In this document: positions 11,266 through 23,644 of the stretch, one piece after another
Layout: each line of letters opens with the position of its first letter
How positions within the stretch are numbered: position 1 is the stretch's first letter
NCBI GenBank assembly: GCA_035771165.1
Contig: JAWNZC010000106.1
Span: 3,966,501-4,030,500, forward strand
Length of the DNA: 64,000 nt
Source: Paragorgia papillata
Taxonomy: Eukaryota; Cnidaria; Anthozoa; Scleralcyonacea; Coralliidae
Direction of reading: 5' to 3'
Program-made: the position numbers and the translations under genes
Notes under the pieces: model-generated
Told to the model about the DNA's origin: nothing
Seen by the model: only the letters and a program-made list of their open reading frames with translations
Databases searched by the model: none

Positions 11266-12800
11266 GGTGTCTACATCCGATTGATTAGCTGCTTTGTACC
11301 AGTTACCCTTCTGGATTGCTTCTGAAACTGCTCGCAGGGTTGCATCAGCTTTGGTTGCGTCTTCAATATCCTGAACCGTCAGTGCCTTTGGCGTTGGAAG
11401 GGTGGCGTGACATGTAATCTGTAGGGTTTCCTTCCGTTGCCGATATCTTACGGTTAGTTAGTACGGTTGAAGTCTGAGGGCCCATCTCTCGATCCTGGCT
11501 GGAGGCTTGGAGTTCGGATTGCCATAAATGCCCACGAGAGGCTTGTGGTCGGAGTAGACTGTCACAGGCTTTGCATAAACGTACAGGTGGAAACGTTCTC
11601 AGGCCCAGACAACAGCAAGGGCCTCACGCTCAGTCTGGCTATAGCGCTGCTCCGTATCAGTCAAAGAACGACTTGTATAGGTGATGATATGGTTATCACC
11701 GGACTTTCTACCCACTTGAGAAAGAACGGCAGCTAATCCCACAGGGCTGGCGTCAACCGATATCTCGGTATCTTTGGCTGCATCGAAATACAGTACGCTG
11801 TAACAGGTGGATTAATCAGCGCTTCTTTCAGCTGGATAATGGCGTGATCGTGTTCTGATGTCCATTTCCAAGGTTGATCTTTGTGGGTTAGCTGACGTAG
11901 CGGTTCAGTCTTAGTTGCGTAGTCATGGATGAAACGCGAACAGTAGTTGGTCATGCCTAGCAGGCTTTGGACTTCGGACGCTGAGGTTGGTGTCTGTAGG
12001 TTGACGATGTCCTCGATTTTCTTGGGATCCGGTGTGATACCCTCTCCCGAGAAGACATAACCAAATAATTCAAGCTTGTCTTTGCCATACTCACACTTCG
12101 ACTTATTTAGGGTTAAACCACGTTCTTTGAGCCTCCTCAACACTGCTTCCAGATTTTGGTCGTACTCACTCTGCGTCTTTCCAAATACTAGAATGTCATC
12201 GCCGATGTTGATAGCTCCGCGGATACCTTCGAGCGTCTCACGGATAACATTCTGAAAGATTTCTGCCGCGCTTGAAATGCCAAAGTTTAGTCGCTTGAAC
12301 CGCATTAGATCCAGGTGCGTACCGAAGGTGGTGAAATAACGTGATTCTGGTGCTACTCGAGTTGGTTTATCCTTGTTTTAGATCCAACTTGCTAAATACT
12401 TTGGCACCATTCAGGTCACCAATGATCTCTTTGATTGTGGGTGTTACGTGGCGCCCACGTCTGATTCCTTGATTGGCTTGGTGCATGTCGACACATACGC
12501 GGATCTTGCCAGGCGATTTCGATTTTGGCGCTACGACGACAGGAGATACCCATGATGTGGGACCTTCAATGCGCTCGATAACGCCAAGTTCTTCGTCTCG
12601 CTTTAGCTGCTCTTTCAGCTGCTCTTCGTATTCTTTAATTAGCTTATTTGTTCTCGGGGAGTTAATCTCACTGACTTCGCGTCCTGCTTGTAATAGTCCA
12701 AGCTCTTGTGGTGTTTTCCAGCTCAGTAGCGATCCACCCGATCCCTTGGCTACATAAAATTTCTCTTCTACGAAGTTCTACGCACTTCGTCTTGAATTTC
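11266..12800 (-). pseudogene. Gypsy reverse transcriptase/RNase H region (broken)
   Basis: The best-kept piece, 11733-12305, runs from the RT palm (FKRLNFGISSA, IGDDILVFGKTQ) through the thumb and connection (LLGMTNYCSRFI, QPWKWTSEH). The N-terminal RT motifs lie at 12305-12800 in changing frames. RNase H at 11266-11730 is recognisable only in pieces. It precedes the integrase on the minus strand, as in the Ty3/gypsy pol order. Confidence 0.75.
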
Positions 12801-12809
12801 AAAACGGTT

Positions 12810-12920
12810 TTAAACCAACGGCTTGTTAGATTTGTATGGATGAATCTTCACCTTTGTTTCTTCAAGCTCAGGAACCTTTGCCAAAGTCTGGTAGTCCTTT
12901 TCGTCTAATACATTGACACA
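12810..12920 (-). pseudogene. Gypsy protease, C-terminal side of a LINE insertion
   Basis: The minus frame reads CVNVLDEKDYQTLAKV, the segment just after the DTG/DSG active site of a retropepsin. The other half (TIHNTPITIMADSSAS) lies at 13690-13760, beyond the LINE fragment. Confidence 0.7.
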
Positions 12921-12924
12921 AGCA

Positions 12925-13685
12925 TGTTTCCTATGCTTCCTTGGCAATTTTACGTAAATTGCGAAATATGGCGCCATTCCACCTGAGGAAACAATTGGCC
13001 GAGACATTGATTCTAACAAAACTCGATTACTGTGATGTGGTATTCTATCCACTTCCTGCAAACCTCTTGAAGCTTCTTCAACGGGTCCAGTCTTCTGCCG
13101 CTTGTTTTGTAACGGGCAAGTTTTCTAAAGAAGCCTCTGTATTGAACTTAGGCTGGCTCCCGAGGAAAACGTGATTGGCATTTGCTGACAACTGCGTTCA
13201 AGGCTCTGAATAACAACCGTTGGCCTGAATACGTAAAATTGAAACAATACAACCCTGGTAGAGCTGGTCTTCGGTCCTGTTCAAAGGATCTGTTGGAAGT
13301 CCCAAGTATTAGAGGAACCTTCCAGTACTCTGCAGCGAAGTGTTTTAACAGCTTACCACAAACGTTGAGAGCTGAGAAAAGCTTTAAAACGTTTTACATT
13401 GAGACCAAAGCACGACTTTTCGAACGGGCAAGGGAGAGAGTGGGGTTAGTAGATTAGTGTATTTCGAGGAAAACGTATATTAACCCATGATTGTAATGTT
13501 TTTAGCACAACTCATAAATATTTCATGTTAATTTCTATTTTATTTTTTTTATAACTAACATTGTTTTAATTAGTTTGTCTTGTATGTATATATATATATA
13601 TATATATTTTGTAAATTTGTAGATGAAGAGCCATGTACAATGGAAAGCTACAATAAATCCGTTATTATTACATTATTATTATTAC
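12925..13685 (+). pseudogene. 5'-truncated LINE fragment (RT C-terminus)
   Basis: The plus-strand frames 12941-13174 and 13182-13457 hold the C-terminal region of a CR1/L2-like LINE ORF2: RKQLAETLILTKLDYCDVVF, then GLRSCSKDLLEVP and FNSLPQTLR. One frameshift near 13170 separates them. The 3' end is rich in (TA)n and (ATT)n. A short AGCA repeat (12921-12924 and 13687-13690) looks like the target duplication in the gypsy protease. Confidence 0.75.
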
Positions 13686-13820
13686 TAGCACTCGAGTCAG
13701 CCATGATTGTAATCGGAGTGTTGTGGATGGTAACCTTGAGCAGGGACTGTGATTGTTGTTTACCAGCAGTGATGTTAAATACGTAAGCATCTTCGTCTGA
13801 ACTGGCGCTTTCGTCGGCAA

Positions 13821-14628
13821 TCATATGTACGTTAAGCGGCTTATGATGCTTTGATTCCGTTCCCTTGTTTGCGTTCTTCGATCTGCATACCGCTTCGTAG
13901 TGGTTTTGTTTTCCGCAGCCTCGACAATTCTTTCCGTATGCGGGACAGGACGTTTTTCCCCCGGGTGTGGATACTCTGCCACAGTTCCGGCACTTGCTGT
14001 CTTTCGCTCCGGGTACAAACTTCCGGGTTGTTTTCGTACCGCGAGATTTCCTGTTAAAGCGTCCACCATCTTGTTTTGGTTTTGGAATATTCCTCGATGT
14101 ATTTCGAGAGTTTGTTTATTGGTTGTTTCCATGGCTTTTCCGCCCTCCAGTAACTGGGTCAAGGTAAGATTTGGATTCTCCAGTGCTTTCATACGAAGTT
14201 TGTGTGATAAGCAATTTTGCACAATTTGCGTTTTGATTTCCCTATCATTGTCTGTGAATTCGCAAGTCTTTGCTAGTTGTCGCAGACGAGTATATACCTT
14301 CTCCGCTTTCTTGTTTGGCTTTACGAAACACATATACTTCGTACTCCCGATTATCTTTAGGGGTAAAGTAGTTCGTTAGCGCTGTAGTTGCTTTTTCAAA
14401 CGGGTTTTCGTCTTCTCCTGCCTTGGTGTTGGGCAGCGTTTCAAAGATTTCGTTGACGTTCTCTCCAGCATAGTGTAGTAAAAGGGATCTTTGCCTTTTA
14501 GCGTTTTCGACACCCAGTGCCAGCAACAGCTTTTCAAAACGATTAAGCCTTATCTTCCAACGGACACCGACTGCACCATTTTCCGAGTGAACATCAAACT
14601 CAGCAAATTGCGGTAGAGCTGCTGCCAT
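13821..14628 (-). pseudogene. Gypsy gag (broken)
   Basis: The ATG at 14628 starts a frame reading MAAALPQFAEFDVHSENG and FTPKDNREYEVYVFRKAKQE, the usual N-terminal gag of this gypsy group. A frameshift near 14300 passes it to 13821-14333 (IKTQIVQNCLSHKLRMKALE). The CCHC knuckles downstream are visible only in another frame. It would have encoded the capsid/nucleocapsid polyprotein. Confidence 0.75.
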
Positions 14629-14708
14629 GTTCTGCTTGAGTTTTCTTGGGTCTGTCTGTTTACAGATTGTTTATGCTTGTTTACTCAGCTTACCACGGGA
14701 GTTTCTAT

Positions 14709-14724
14709 CCCATCTTCGTCGCCA
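14709..14724 (-). promoter_or_regulatory. Primer-binding site of gypsy element 1
   Basis: TGGCGACGAAGATGGG on the minus strand lies three bases inside the 5' LTR; its complement ends in CCA, as a tRNA 3' end would. Confidence 0.7.
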
Positions 14725-14727
14725 ATA

Positions 14728-14843
14728 TATAGTGTTTTATGTAGACGTTTTTATTCCCTTACTCTACTCATACAACTCTCTAAGCTCATGGCCATCCGGG
14801 ACCTCCTGCCCGCGTGACCAGTGACTAAAATAGAAACATTACA
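14728..14843 (-). repeat. 5' LTR of gypsy element 1
   Basis: Direct repeat of 9792-9907 with scattered differences. Its terminal CA has mutated to TA, which obscures the boundary. Confidence 0.8.
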
Positions 14844-14899
14844 CATTCTATATACCTTAAATTTACGATTTGTTTTACTGTATATACCTCTACACACCC

Positions 14900-15421
14900 A
14901 AAGGTATACAGTACTGTACAGTGTAATCTCGTACCCTACCAGAGCCATTTCAGGGCCCGTGCTAATTGGCTAATCCAATTCGCATGCTTGACTGGAAATC
15001 GACGTCCGATCTCGCCCGGGTATATAAATGTCACTTCAGCCGAAGTTAGAATTTGCCGTAATGAACAAAATACTCTCAACTTGGTAGTTATTTGATGCAG
15101 GACTGTGATATTTTGGACTCCGATACAGATGGGCTTTGATGTTGACGACTTTTGAATGGCTCCGAGGGGAAAAGCGCTGAGTATCAAGGGGCATGGAATA
15201 TTGCGCCCGGCATCTTGTCAGTTCAGATCTACTGTACTGATTGTTAAAATATATTGTGTATGTATACATGTTATCACATGTTGAATAAGCTTTCATTTGA
15301 TGTATATATAGTTCAAGTTTCTCCGTTATGTGAAACTTGTTAAAACGTCCAAAATGTGCGAACCGTTGTTCGAAATAATATTACAAATAACCAAGAAAGT
15401 GACTTCTCACAAGTGTTAAAC
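14900..15421. repeat. Left arm of a long inverted repeat
   Basis: Matches 18748-19630 in inverted orientation. Shared stretches include CAGCCATTTCAGGGCCCG-like sequence, TCCAAAATATCACAGTCCTG, and the AAGTTTCTCCGTTATG region. The right arm carries an extra ~300-bp block (18835-19140). The arms bound a 4.7-kb region with one sizeable ORF, so this may be a DNA element or two inverted copies of one repeat. Confidence 0.7.
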
Positions 15422-15780
15422 AGAATTTTAGATGTTTTTCCCCAATATTTAGCGTGCTACATTGAGATATATACCAAACAGAACCTGTTTCGCGCTGCAT
15501 CGCTAAGAATCTCCGAACTCGCGACGAACATTGTCGAGGGCCGACGCCGACGATCTCCGAAAAGTGAGAGCACGAGTTAGCCGCCATCTTTTGTTTTATT
15601 TTCGTTCACAAGTTGTATAAGGATCACAGTATTCGAACCTGTATCACAGATTAAAGTATATAACAATAATTATGTTTGAATCGTGGTCGCATGTATATTA
15701 TTCTGCTGAAATATGTGAGCGAAACATTCGAATACTGCCAAGTTGTGCCTGGACGGATAAATATATTTATATATCTATAT

Positions 15781-16692
15781 ATGGATTCAGCAAAGAAAGC
15801 TCGCTCGAGTGCAAAGAGAAAGTTCACTCGTGTCACGAATAGCCTTAGCCGTGCGATTGACGAGAAAGCTCTGGCAAAGACAGTCGAGAATCGTTACCAA
15901 GAGCTTAAGGAAGCTTGGAAAGAGGTAAGAGACAAGCACGAAGAGTCATATGTTAACCAATTAACTGATGACGAAGATGAAGAAAATTGGATATCAGAAT
16001 TGAGTCAATTGTTTGACGATTTTGAAATTAAGACTGACAACTACCTAGACAAAATAGGTAGAAGTGAGAAAGAAGAAATGGAACGCAAAGCTCAGGAAGA
16101 GTTAGAAAAAGAGGGAAAGAGACAAGAGGAGGTCCAGGCAAAGCGTACTAAAGAGTTATTAATCAAAAGAGATCAAGAAGGAATGAAATTCTACAAGTCT
16201 GTAGACACAACTGAACGACTTCTTAAACATGGAAGTGATGTTGAGCCAGGACATGTTACCATGGCCCTGAAGAATGCTTTGATGAGATTAGATGAAATAA
16301 TGACTAGATGTGATAGAGCTCAAGAGGAGTATATGACCGCACTGACAAACAGTGATGAAGAGCTAGTAGCTAGCCAAAAGGATTGGATCGTACAAATAGT
16401 GGAAATATACAACAATATTTGTGATGAAGGTAGGATTTTCATCAGTCTGTATGAGACGAAAGAAGCCACACCGATGGGCGTGGCCAAATCTGGAGAAAAT
16501 AGTGGTATCAGATTAGAGATACTAAAATTTGAGCCCTGTAGTGGAGAATTAAGAAAGTATTCAAGGAAGAATTCACGTGAACAACGCATGATTAAAGCTG
16601 ACTTCAGAGGGGGAAATTGCACGTTTCCTTCTTCATTGTTGACGTCAGAGGGAAACAAGTGCAATGTTTCCCTCGGCGGAAAGAAACATTGA
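15781..16692 (+). CDS. Coiled-coil protein, possibly gag-like, inside a long inverted repeat
   Basis: The frame is open from 15676, but the first real ATG is at 15781 (MDSAKKARSSAK), giving 303 residues. The N-terminal third is basic then helical (KRKFTRVTNSLSRAI, YQELKEAWKEV, KHEESY). A strongly charged coiled coil follows (EEMERKAQEELEKEGKRQEE), then a helical acidic region and an unstructured tail. The N-terminal pattern recalls the gag of BEL/Pao retrotransposons, but no protease, RT or LTR is visible around it, and the ORF ends in a short inverted repeat (about 16610-16690), so the end may be foreign. It lies between the arms 14900-15421 and 18748-19630. The function is unknown. Confidence 0.5.
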   Translation: MDSAKKARSSAKRKFTRVTNSLSRAIDEKALAKTVENRYQELKEAWKEVRDKHEESYVNQLTDDEDEENWISELSQLFDDFEIKTDNYLDKIGRSEKEEMERKAQEELEKEGKRQEEVQAKRTKELLIKRDQEGMKFYKSVDTTERLLKHGSDVEPGHVTMALKNALMRLDEIMTRCDRAQEEYMTALTNSDEELVASQKDWIVQIVEIYNNICDEGRIFISLYETKEATPMGVAKSGENSGIRLEILKFEPCSGELRKYSRKNSREQRMIKADFRGGNCTFPSSLLTSEGNKCNVSLGGKKH

Positions 16693-16868
16693 GTTTCTTG
16701 AACAACACGTGACCATGATTTGACCAATAGGATTTTATCTTTGACAAATGAAAGTCTTTGGTATATAACAAATATTAATTGTTGACTTCTAATGTATCTT
16801 AAACCTTCTGAATGCTAAAATCTCCTTTTACTCGGTATTTTAGTTTTTTACTCTAGCTATATAACGCC

Positions 16869-17875
16869 TAGCCTTGGGGAAGCGAGATGAAAGGAGGGCC
16901 TGCCTATTGTGTTTTTTCCAAACGCCCACTTGCAAACAAAACCGCGCAACCAATAAAAATAGACTATATGTGCATTGAAATAATATGGTTCGGGCTGTTC
17001 GGCCGGCGTAAAACTGACTTGTTGAACTGAATAAAATGTCGCTGACTTGACAACGATAAACTTGGTTAAACAACTGGGCGATAAAGATTGGAAAGCCGCC
17101 ATTAATTAATACAGTTTTAAGCATGATATCGGCAGGCTAAATACACACAGCCTTACAAAATTCTGTCTCCAACGAATTCACAAAAAAATAAAGTGCATCT
17201 CTGAACATTCTCAATTCAAATATTTCAATTAAACTAGCAGCTATCTCCAACAAAATAAAAAATATATATAAATAATAGCCTAGCAATGTTCGATTACGCA
17301 CAACTTACTTGTAGGTACAAGTTAGGACGTTAGCGACAATTTAATAAGGTTTCACGAAGCTCAGAAATTTAGACGCGAAAAATGTTTAATAAATGCTTCG
17401 CAACTCGCAAGCCTTCTTAGGCATCAAATCAAAACTATTGGAGATAGCTTACTAACGATTCAAATTTCTAGCGATACTGCAAACACTATAGTCTAAACAA
17501 CTTGATGTAAACACCACCAGATTAATACGGGCGCGTGTTCTATACCGTTCGGGTCAAATACACGTCAACCAAAAACAATTTAAAAAAAATTCTATTATTG
17601 TACCCACGTAGTTCCGCGAATTACGTCTCCGTCGATCGAGATACTTTTGTTATCACGAATTATAGACTATTAAATCGACTCTTCAGGTTTTGTACTCTGA
17701 AAATACGAATCACAATAACAACCTGTCTAGACAATTCTGTCATTTATTTATTTAACACCTTCCCAACCAATGAAATGTCGCCGTTCGTGGACGAAAGGCG
17801 TGTGGGAAAATCACAATAGACGCCGGCAGGCCCTCCTTTCATCTCGCCTCCCCAAAGGGCCTGCTACACAGGCTA
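16869..17875. mobile_element. TIR element with 9-bp TSD (TATAACGCC)
   Basis: It starts TAGCCTTGGGGAAGCGAGAT and ends with the matching complement followed by CTACACAGGCTA. TATAACGCC flanks both sides (16860-16868 and 17876-17884). The termini TAGCC...GGCTA are shared with the element at 4742-5909. I see no coding sequence inside. Confidence 0.8.
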
Positions 17876-17884
17876 TATAACGCC

Positions 17885-18745
17885 ACGCGATTCTACTCCT
17901 CACTGAGAGGTTGCGAGGGTTAAAGGGTTAAACCCAAAACCTACTCTGAACGCTGCTTGAATCTTTAGTAGTTTACTCTGGCCAACGCCAGGCGATTTTA
18001 CTCGTCGCTCGCTAGGAGGCCGCTAGGCCTAGGGTTGAAAGGGTTAAATAAGAGCTACAAATTCAAATGTGAAGTCTTTGAAATTCTTCTGCTTTGGCTA
18101 GAAAGCAGCAAACGTTTCAAAAGCTTCATAATAATGCATTCGAAGTCAATAATATCACTGATTTAGCCTTAGCAATAACACGTTGATATGTCTAGTTTTG
18201 CTGATTTTATTGACGACAAAAGTTGAAAATGCTGTTTTTCGACCAACATTCCGACAAAATAAGTTATAAAATCGAAAGCTGGCGATAAATAAAAAACGCT
18301 GACACCGTTTTGTTGGAAATTTATCTCGGAATCGAACTGCGAAAATGTTTTTGAACAAAATGAAACGTTTGTTCTTAAGTCGCCCCGAGTGAAGCCCTCT
18401 GGTTTTACTTGAAAAATTTGCAACTATAGACACTACCCGAATTTGCTTCAGTAAGCAGAAACAACGGCTTGAAATCGAGGTTGGATATTAAGTATAACAG
18501 TAAAGGCATTACGATCTCATTGCCAACCTCGACTTGGAGCCATTGTTTCGTGGCTATATTATTGGCTTGCATGTTTATCGCAAATCAAATACAACATTGT
18601 ATTCTACAAATTAATAGTTCTCTAACGATATCTATTTTATTTTTGTGGCATAAATTCTGACGAATTATGAGCACTTTATCGAAATGACCTTGCAAACCTT
18701 AACGAAGACCTGAAGTATTTAAAAGAAAATATTAAAATTCTGAAA
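17885..18745. other. Non-coding stretch with dispersed repeats
   Basis: 17900-18050 resembles 6255-6340. The block 18568-18710 recurs inverted at about 44300-44430 (shared: ATTCTACAA, AACGATATCTATTTTATTTT-like and GGCATAAATTCTG). No supported gene. Confidence 0.55.
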
Positions 18746-18747
18746 TT

Positions 18748-19630
18748 GTAACACTTAAATTTCTAAAAGAAGTCAATTTCCTGATTATTTGTAATATTAT
18801 TTCTAACAACGATTCGCATATTTTGGACATTTAAAGTAATAGATAAAGCATTCGCGTCCGATCTGTATGGGGATTTACTTCGGCTCGCCTTGTAAATCCC
18901 CATACAGATCGGCCGCTCATGCTTTATCGTACTTGTGAAATGAAACAATAGAATGAAGCTAATTAGTATTCATAACTTTTGATAAAGATCACCAAGAAGG
19001 CTAATTAGTATTCTTAACTTTTGATACAGATCACTTTGTCCAAAAGATTATCTTTATTGATTTACAGACGTATACAGGTGACTTGAATGCTACCTTTTGA
19101 TTGCTTCTTAACCTCATTAATTATTCATGAATTTCACAACAAGTTTTACATAACGGAGAAACTTGAACTATACATCAAATGAAAGCTTATTCAACATGTG
19201 ATAACATACGTACACAATATATTTTAACAACAGTACAGTAGTTCTGAACTTACTAGCTATTTTGTTCCACAACTGACAAGATGCCGGGCACAATATTCCA
19301 TCATTTCCATGCCCCTTGATACTCACCGCTTTTCCCTCGGAACCATTCAAAAGTCGTCAACATGAAAGCCCATCGGTATCGGAGTCCAAAATATCACAGT
19401 CCTGCATCAAATAACTACCAAGTTGAGAGTACAGTATTTTGTTCATTGCAGCAAATTCTAACTTTGGCTGAAGTGATATTCATATACCCGGGCGAGATCA
19501 AGCAACGATTTCCAGTCAAGCATGCGCATTGTATTAGCCAATCAGAACGGGCCCTGAAATGGCTGTTACCAGAGCCTCGTGTGATGGGAACGCGCGGGTC
19601 TGGGTACGAGATGGTGTACAGTGTATATGT
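18748..19630. repeat. Right arm of the long inverted repeat
   Basis: Inverted counterpart of 14900-15421. It is interrupted by a hairpin at 18842-18928 and a tandem duplication of about 39 bp (GCTAATTAGTATTC units at 18957-19030). Confidence 0.7.
18842..18928. mobile_element. Short hairpin MITE
   Basis: ATAAAGCATTCGCGTCCGAT is mirrored by ATCGGCCGCTCATGCTTTAT, with nearly perfect CTGTATGGGGATTTAC arms around a short loop. It interrupts the long inverted-repeat arm. Confidence 0.75.
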
Positions 19631-19699
19631 TTACTGGTTCTTATGCTCACTGCGCACCAATTTTGTGTTAAAAAAAGTAGTGTGCTGCGTAGGCAGTCT

Positions 19700-20104
19700 T
19701 GAAATACAAATCGAAATATAGTAATGTTTGAGTAAGTGTACTGCCGAAATTATTCTAACGTTTCGAGCGAAGGCCCTTCGTCAGGGTCGGGTACACTTTG
19801 GGAAAAACAATATAGCGCCCCATGTATTAATTAAAAATATGTAAACCTATATACAGTACATGTACTGTGTATATCGTTAGAGAGCTTATATAATTGGCTA
19901 CAACGCTGTGCTAAGTGATTTTTAATTTCATTGAAAAATTCACTCGCCTTTCTCGAATATTACTTTCCACTTCAAGAACTAGCTAAAGCATCGCGCACAG
20001 TAAGTTGAAAGTTTTGCTTTCGTTTACACCAGAGGTCAATGGGAATCTCACTTAATATATTTATTGAACCAAACTTTCAAAAATCCAATTTTACATGTAT
20101 CTAC
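19700..20104. other. Dispersed repeat fragment and unassigned sequence
   Basis: 19720-19790 shares GAAATATAGTAA, TACTGCCGAAA and AACGTTTCGAGCGAAGG with the palindrome at 7595-7752. The rest holds nothing that I recognise. Confidence 0.6.
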
Positions 20105-22154
20105 TTAAAGTGCCTCAGGGTTGGGGATTTTACATATTTAGGATATTTTGAACATTTTAAGAAGATTTGTAATATATCTTCTTTTCCTAAAATTTCATCT
20201 TCATGGACTTTTTTGCTGTTAAAGTTGGCGATTTTGACGATGGCCGTGAAAATTTTTTACTGGGTTCTAGTCGCCGGAAGTGACGTAGAAGCAGGGAGAC
20301 CCTCTCAGACAGTAACAGTGTTTACATCGGGAGTTTACGGTTCATCTTGGATTTTCTTGGCTTTATTCAGGTTATTTTGTCGGAAATTCTTTTAAAAAAT
20401 ATGCCAAACAGGTGCGTAGTGTTTTTACTCTCGAATGAACCCAATGGACAATTTGCATTATCGCAATGCATGCTGGTAGTTGCGGTACGGATTCACTTTC
20501 AGGGGAAATGGCCGGCGTCAGGCGAGCATTTCGCCTGAAAGATTAATTCACTGTTTTAGCGGTATTTTCTTTCCCGAATGAGAGATTTTTACTTCTCGTT
20601 AGGACAGGTAGGTTATGAACTATGTTTTGTGTAAATGGGAGCGAAACTGCTTTTGAAACTGGTGAGAAAATTACTTCAGAGTTGTCGATGGAGTGAAGAA
20701 CGTTCGAACAAAACCATGCTTGAAGAAAGAACTTTTTGCACATTTCTAGGTGAGTAAAGAAATCGATTGCTATACAGTAAGCCATTTGGCCTCACATTCA
20801 TGCATATGTAGTAGATCTATTCAGATCCTATAGTTGATGCCCTTGTAAATGTCTCTTCTCTGCATTTTCGCTGGTTGAAATTGACAAGGCTTTGAAACAG
20901 CTCACGATCACTTGTTGTTGGAATAGCATCACCTCGTCAGGCTTTGTTTTGATTTGTTTTGCATGAAAAAAAAACTTGTTTCACTAGCCACTGTTCAGGT
21001 ATTTTGCAAAAACTCCGAGTGCAAAGTGATTTCGGTTTCACTTGGGTTTTGGTCTTTGTTTTTCTTCTCTTCCCTTTTGTACTGGTGAAAATACTGTATA
21101 AATTTTAGTGTGGTGTAAAATACAGTACAATAGGCTAAAATAATTGTTCTAACGTTAATTCTATTCAACTGTTGAGTCACAGAGCCCTATATAGTCGTCG
21201 TTTTTAACCTATAGCTATAAATTGATTCAATATTATATAAACTATAGGCAGATATTTAAACTGTTAGGTAGCTAGCTGAATGCTGTAAATTTCTAATTAA
21301 ACTGTAAGTCTGAATTAGATATCCAATAATAACTCTTTGCATTTAAAACTTGGGGACTTTTTTTTTTTACAAAGTCTCACCTGTGATCTGCGCCTGTGGC
21401 ACCAGCTGCAGGGGGGGCAAGCTGCCCCTATTTGTCACACGGACCGACCGTTAGTGTGAAATTTGATGAGAAACAGGGGGGAAAGAATAATTAATGTTAG
21501 CAAAATTGCAGATATTTTCCATGTTTATTAATAACATTCAGTGGCATAGCCAGGGTCTTGAGTTTTGGGGGGCAAGAACCTCAAATTCCTAGGGGTTGGG
21601 GGGAGCATGCCCCTGGAAAATTTTGGATTTCTACGATCTCTGAAACACTATTTCCTGCATTTTGAGGCAAGAATTTAAGAGTACAGTAATCCAAAAGCCA
21701 TAAATTACATAATTTTGTTGAAATCAAACCAGAACATAGAATGATACACATCAGAATATCTTTAGATTTACATGTATTTATAAACCAGTCGTAAATGTAA
21801 AAACAAGTTGGAGGCATTTTGTATAGATCTTAGTATTGTAATTTATAGCACAGCATGCCTGCTAAATATATAACACATTACTAGTCTACTCACTTGGCCT
21901 TACAACAATGTGCCCCCCCTGCAAGTTTCTCAATGGATTTAAACTTTTCACGAGAACGGTCTTGGAGACCATTGGGGGGAGACCACCCAACCCAACCCCA
22001 CCCCCCTTGACTATGCTACTAATAACATCACCATGTTGCATTCTGCAAAACTTAAGTCACTTGCATGGTGATGGCTAATAATTGAATTTTCCTATAAATG
22101 TCCAAGAATGTTGTTGAAAAAGAATGTCTACGATATACAGCATGCCCTCAGACC

Positions 22155-22180
22155 CCCCCCTGGGCCCCAACCCCCCCCCC

Positions 22181-22245
<65 letters not shown>
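22155..22245. repeat. Poly-C and (CA)n microsatellite
   Basis: Runs of C (about 22170-22197) followed by more than twenty CA units. Proline-, threonine- or histidine-rich translations here are artefacts of the repeat. Confidence 0.95.
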
Positions 22246-22246
<1 letters not shown>

Positions 22247-23644
22247 AATATGCCAGTCCTGCCAGTGCCTTGCACTCTTGTATGGGCCAAATGGGAATGG
22301 ACATTAACCTGTTTTGAAGGAAGTCCAGCCATGTTATCTAAACCCTCAAAACTTGTGACACTACAGATATGTTGTGTCAAATAACCAGATCTTTCTCCAG
22401 CAGACCACACCTACTGTAAGCCTAGAAGGGCATAAAAATAATTCTTCTAAGGGAAATTATTAGTGCCTGTGTCAGTGACAGTGTCCTCCACTTTTCCATT
22501 TTCTTTTGACTTGGCTGTTATTGGATCCACTGTATCTTTACCACTGTATCTTTATCAGGTGGGACTGAGAAAGTCATAAAAAATGTTTCATAATTTGGAA
22601 ACCCAGTGTGCAATTCCCATTTTTTATTACTGTTTTTGAAACATTGAACTGAAAATGTTTGCTGTTCTACTTTCTCCCTTAGACTCATAGAGCCAAAATT
22701 TCATCATAACCATATTAGATTTTATTTTTCTCTGGTCTGATCTCGGCTCTGATTGGCTCAGTGGCATCCAGATCTTGCAACCAAACAGTTTAAATATATG
22801 CCTACAGTGCATTCTTTACATGTTAATAAAACCACTCTTAGTACTACAGTTTATATTATTGAATCAATTTATAGCTATAGGTTAAAAACGACGACTAGGG
22901 CTCTGTGACTCAACAGTCGAATAGAATTAACGTTAGAACAATTATTTTAGCCTATTGTACTGTATTTTACACCACACTAAAAACATTTATACAGTATTTT
23001 CACCAGTACAAAAGGGGAGAGAAGAAAAACAAAGACCAAAACCCAAGTGAAACCGAAAACACTCGGAGTTTTTGCAAAATACCTGAACAGTGGCTAGTGA
23101 AACAAGTTTTTTTCCATGCAAAACAAATCAAAACAAAGCCTGACGGAGGTGATGCTATTCGAACAACAAGTGTCAAGTGATCGTGAGCTGTTTCAAAGCC
23201 CTGTCAATTTCAACCAGCGAAAATGCAGAGAAGAGACATTTACAAGGGCATCAACTATAGGATCTGAATAGATCTACTACATATGCATGAATGTGAGGCC
23301 AAATGGCTTACTGTGCAGCAATCGATTTCTTTACTCACCTAGAAATGTGCAAAAAGTTATTTCTTCAAGCATGGTTTTGTTCGAACGTTCTTCACTCCAT
23401 CGACAACTCTGAAGTAATTTTCTCGCCAGTTTCAAAAGCAGTTTCGCTCCCATTTACACAAAACATAGTTCATAACCTACCTGTCCTAACGAGAAGTAAA
23501 AATCTCTCATTCGAGAAAGAAAATACCGCTAAAACAGTGAATTAATCTTTCAGGCGAAATGCTCGCCTGACGCCGGCCATTTCCCCTGAAAGTGAATCCG
23601 TACCTCAACTACCAGCATGCATTGCGATAATGCAAATTGTCCAT

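Larger units (their letters stand above)
9792..14843 (-). mobile_element. Decayed Ty3/gypsy LTR retrotransposon
   Basis: Short direct LTRs of 116 bp bound the element, and a 5-bp CATTC duplication flanks it (9787-9791 and 14844-14848). On the minus strand a primer-binding site (TGGCGACGAAGATGGG, 14709-14724) follows the 5' LTR, and a purine tract (9908-9925, AAGTGGGGAGGGA on the minus strand) precedes the 3' LTR. Gag, protease, RT, RNase H and integrase occur in the gypsy order but are broken by many stops and shifts. A plus-strand LINE fragment interrupts the protease. Confidence 0.85.

Noticed and set aside
22098..22384. Three overlapping proline- and threonine/histidine-rich frames
   Set aside because: Translations of poly-C and (CA)n.
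20995..23545. Paired similar small proteins on opposite strands in the foldback arms
   Set aside because: They are the same arm sequence seen twice in inverted orientation; none shows a domain or conserved codon pattern.
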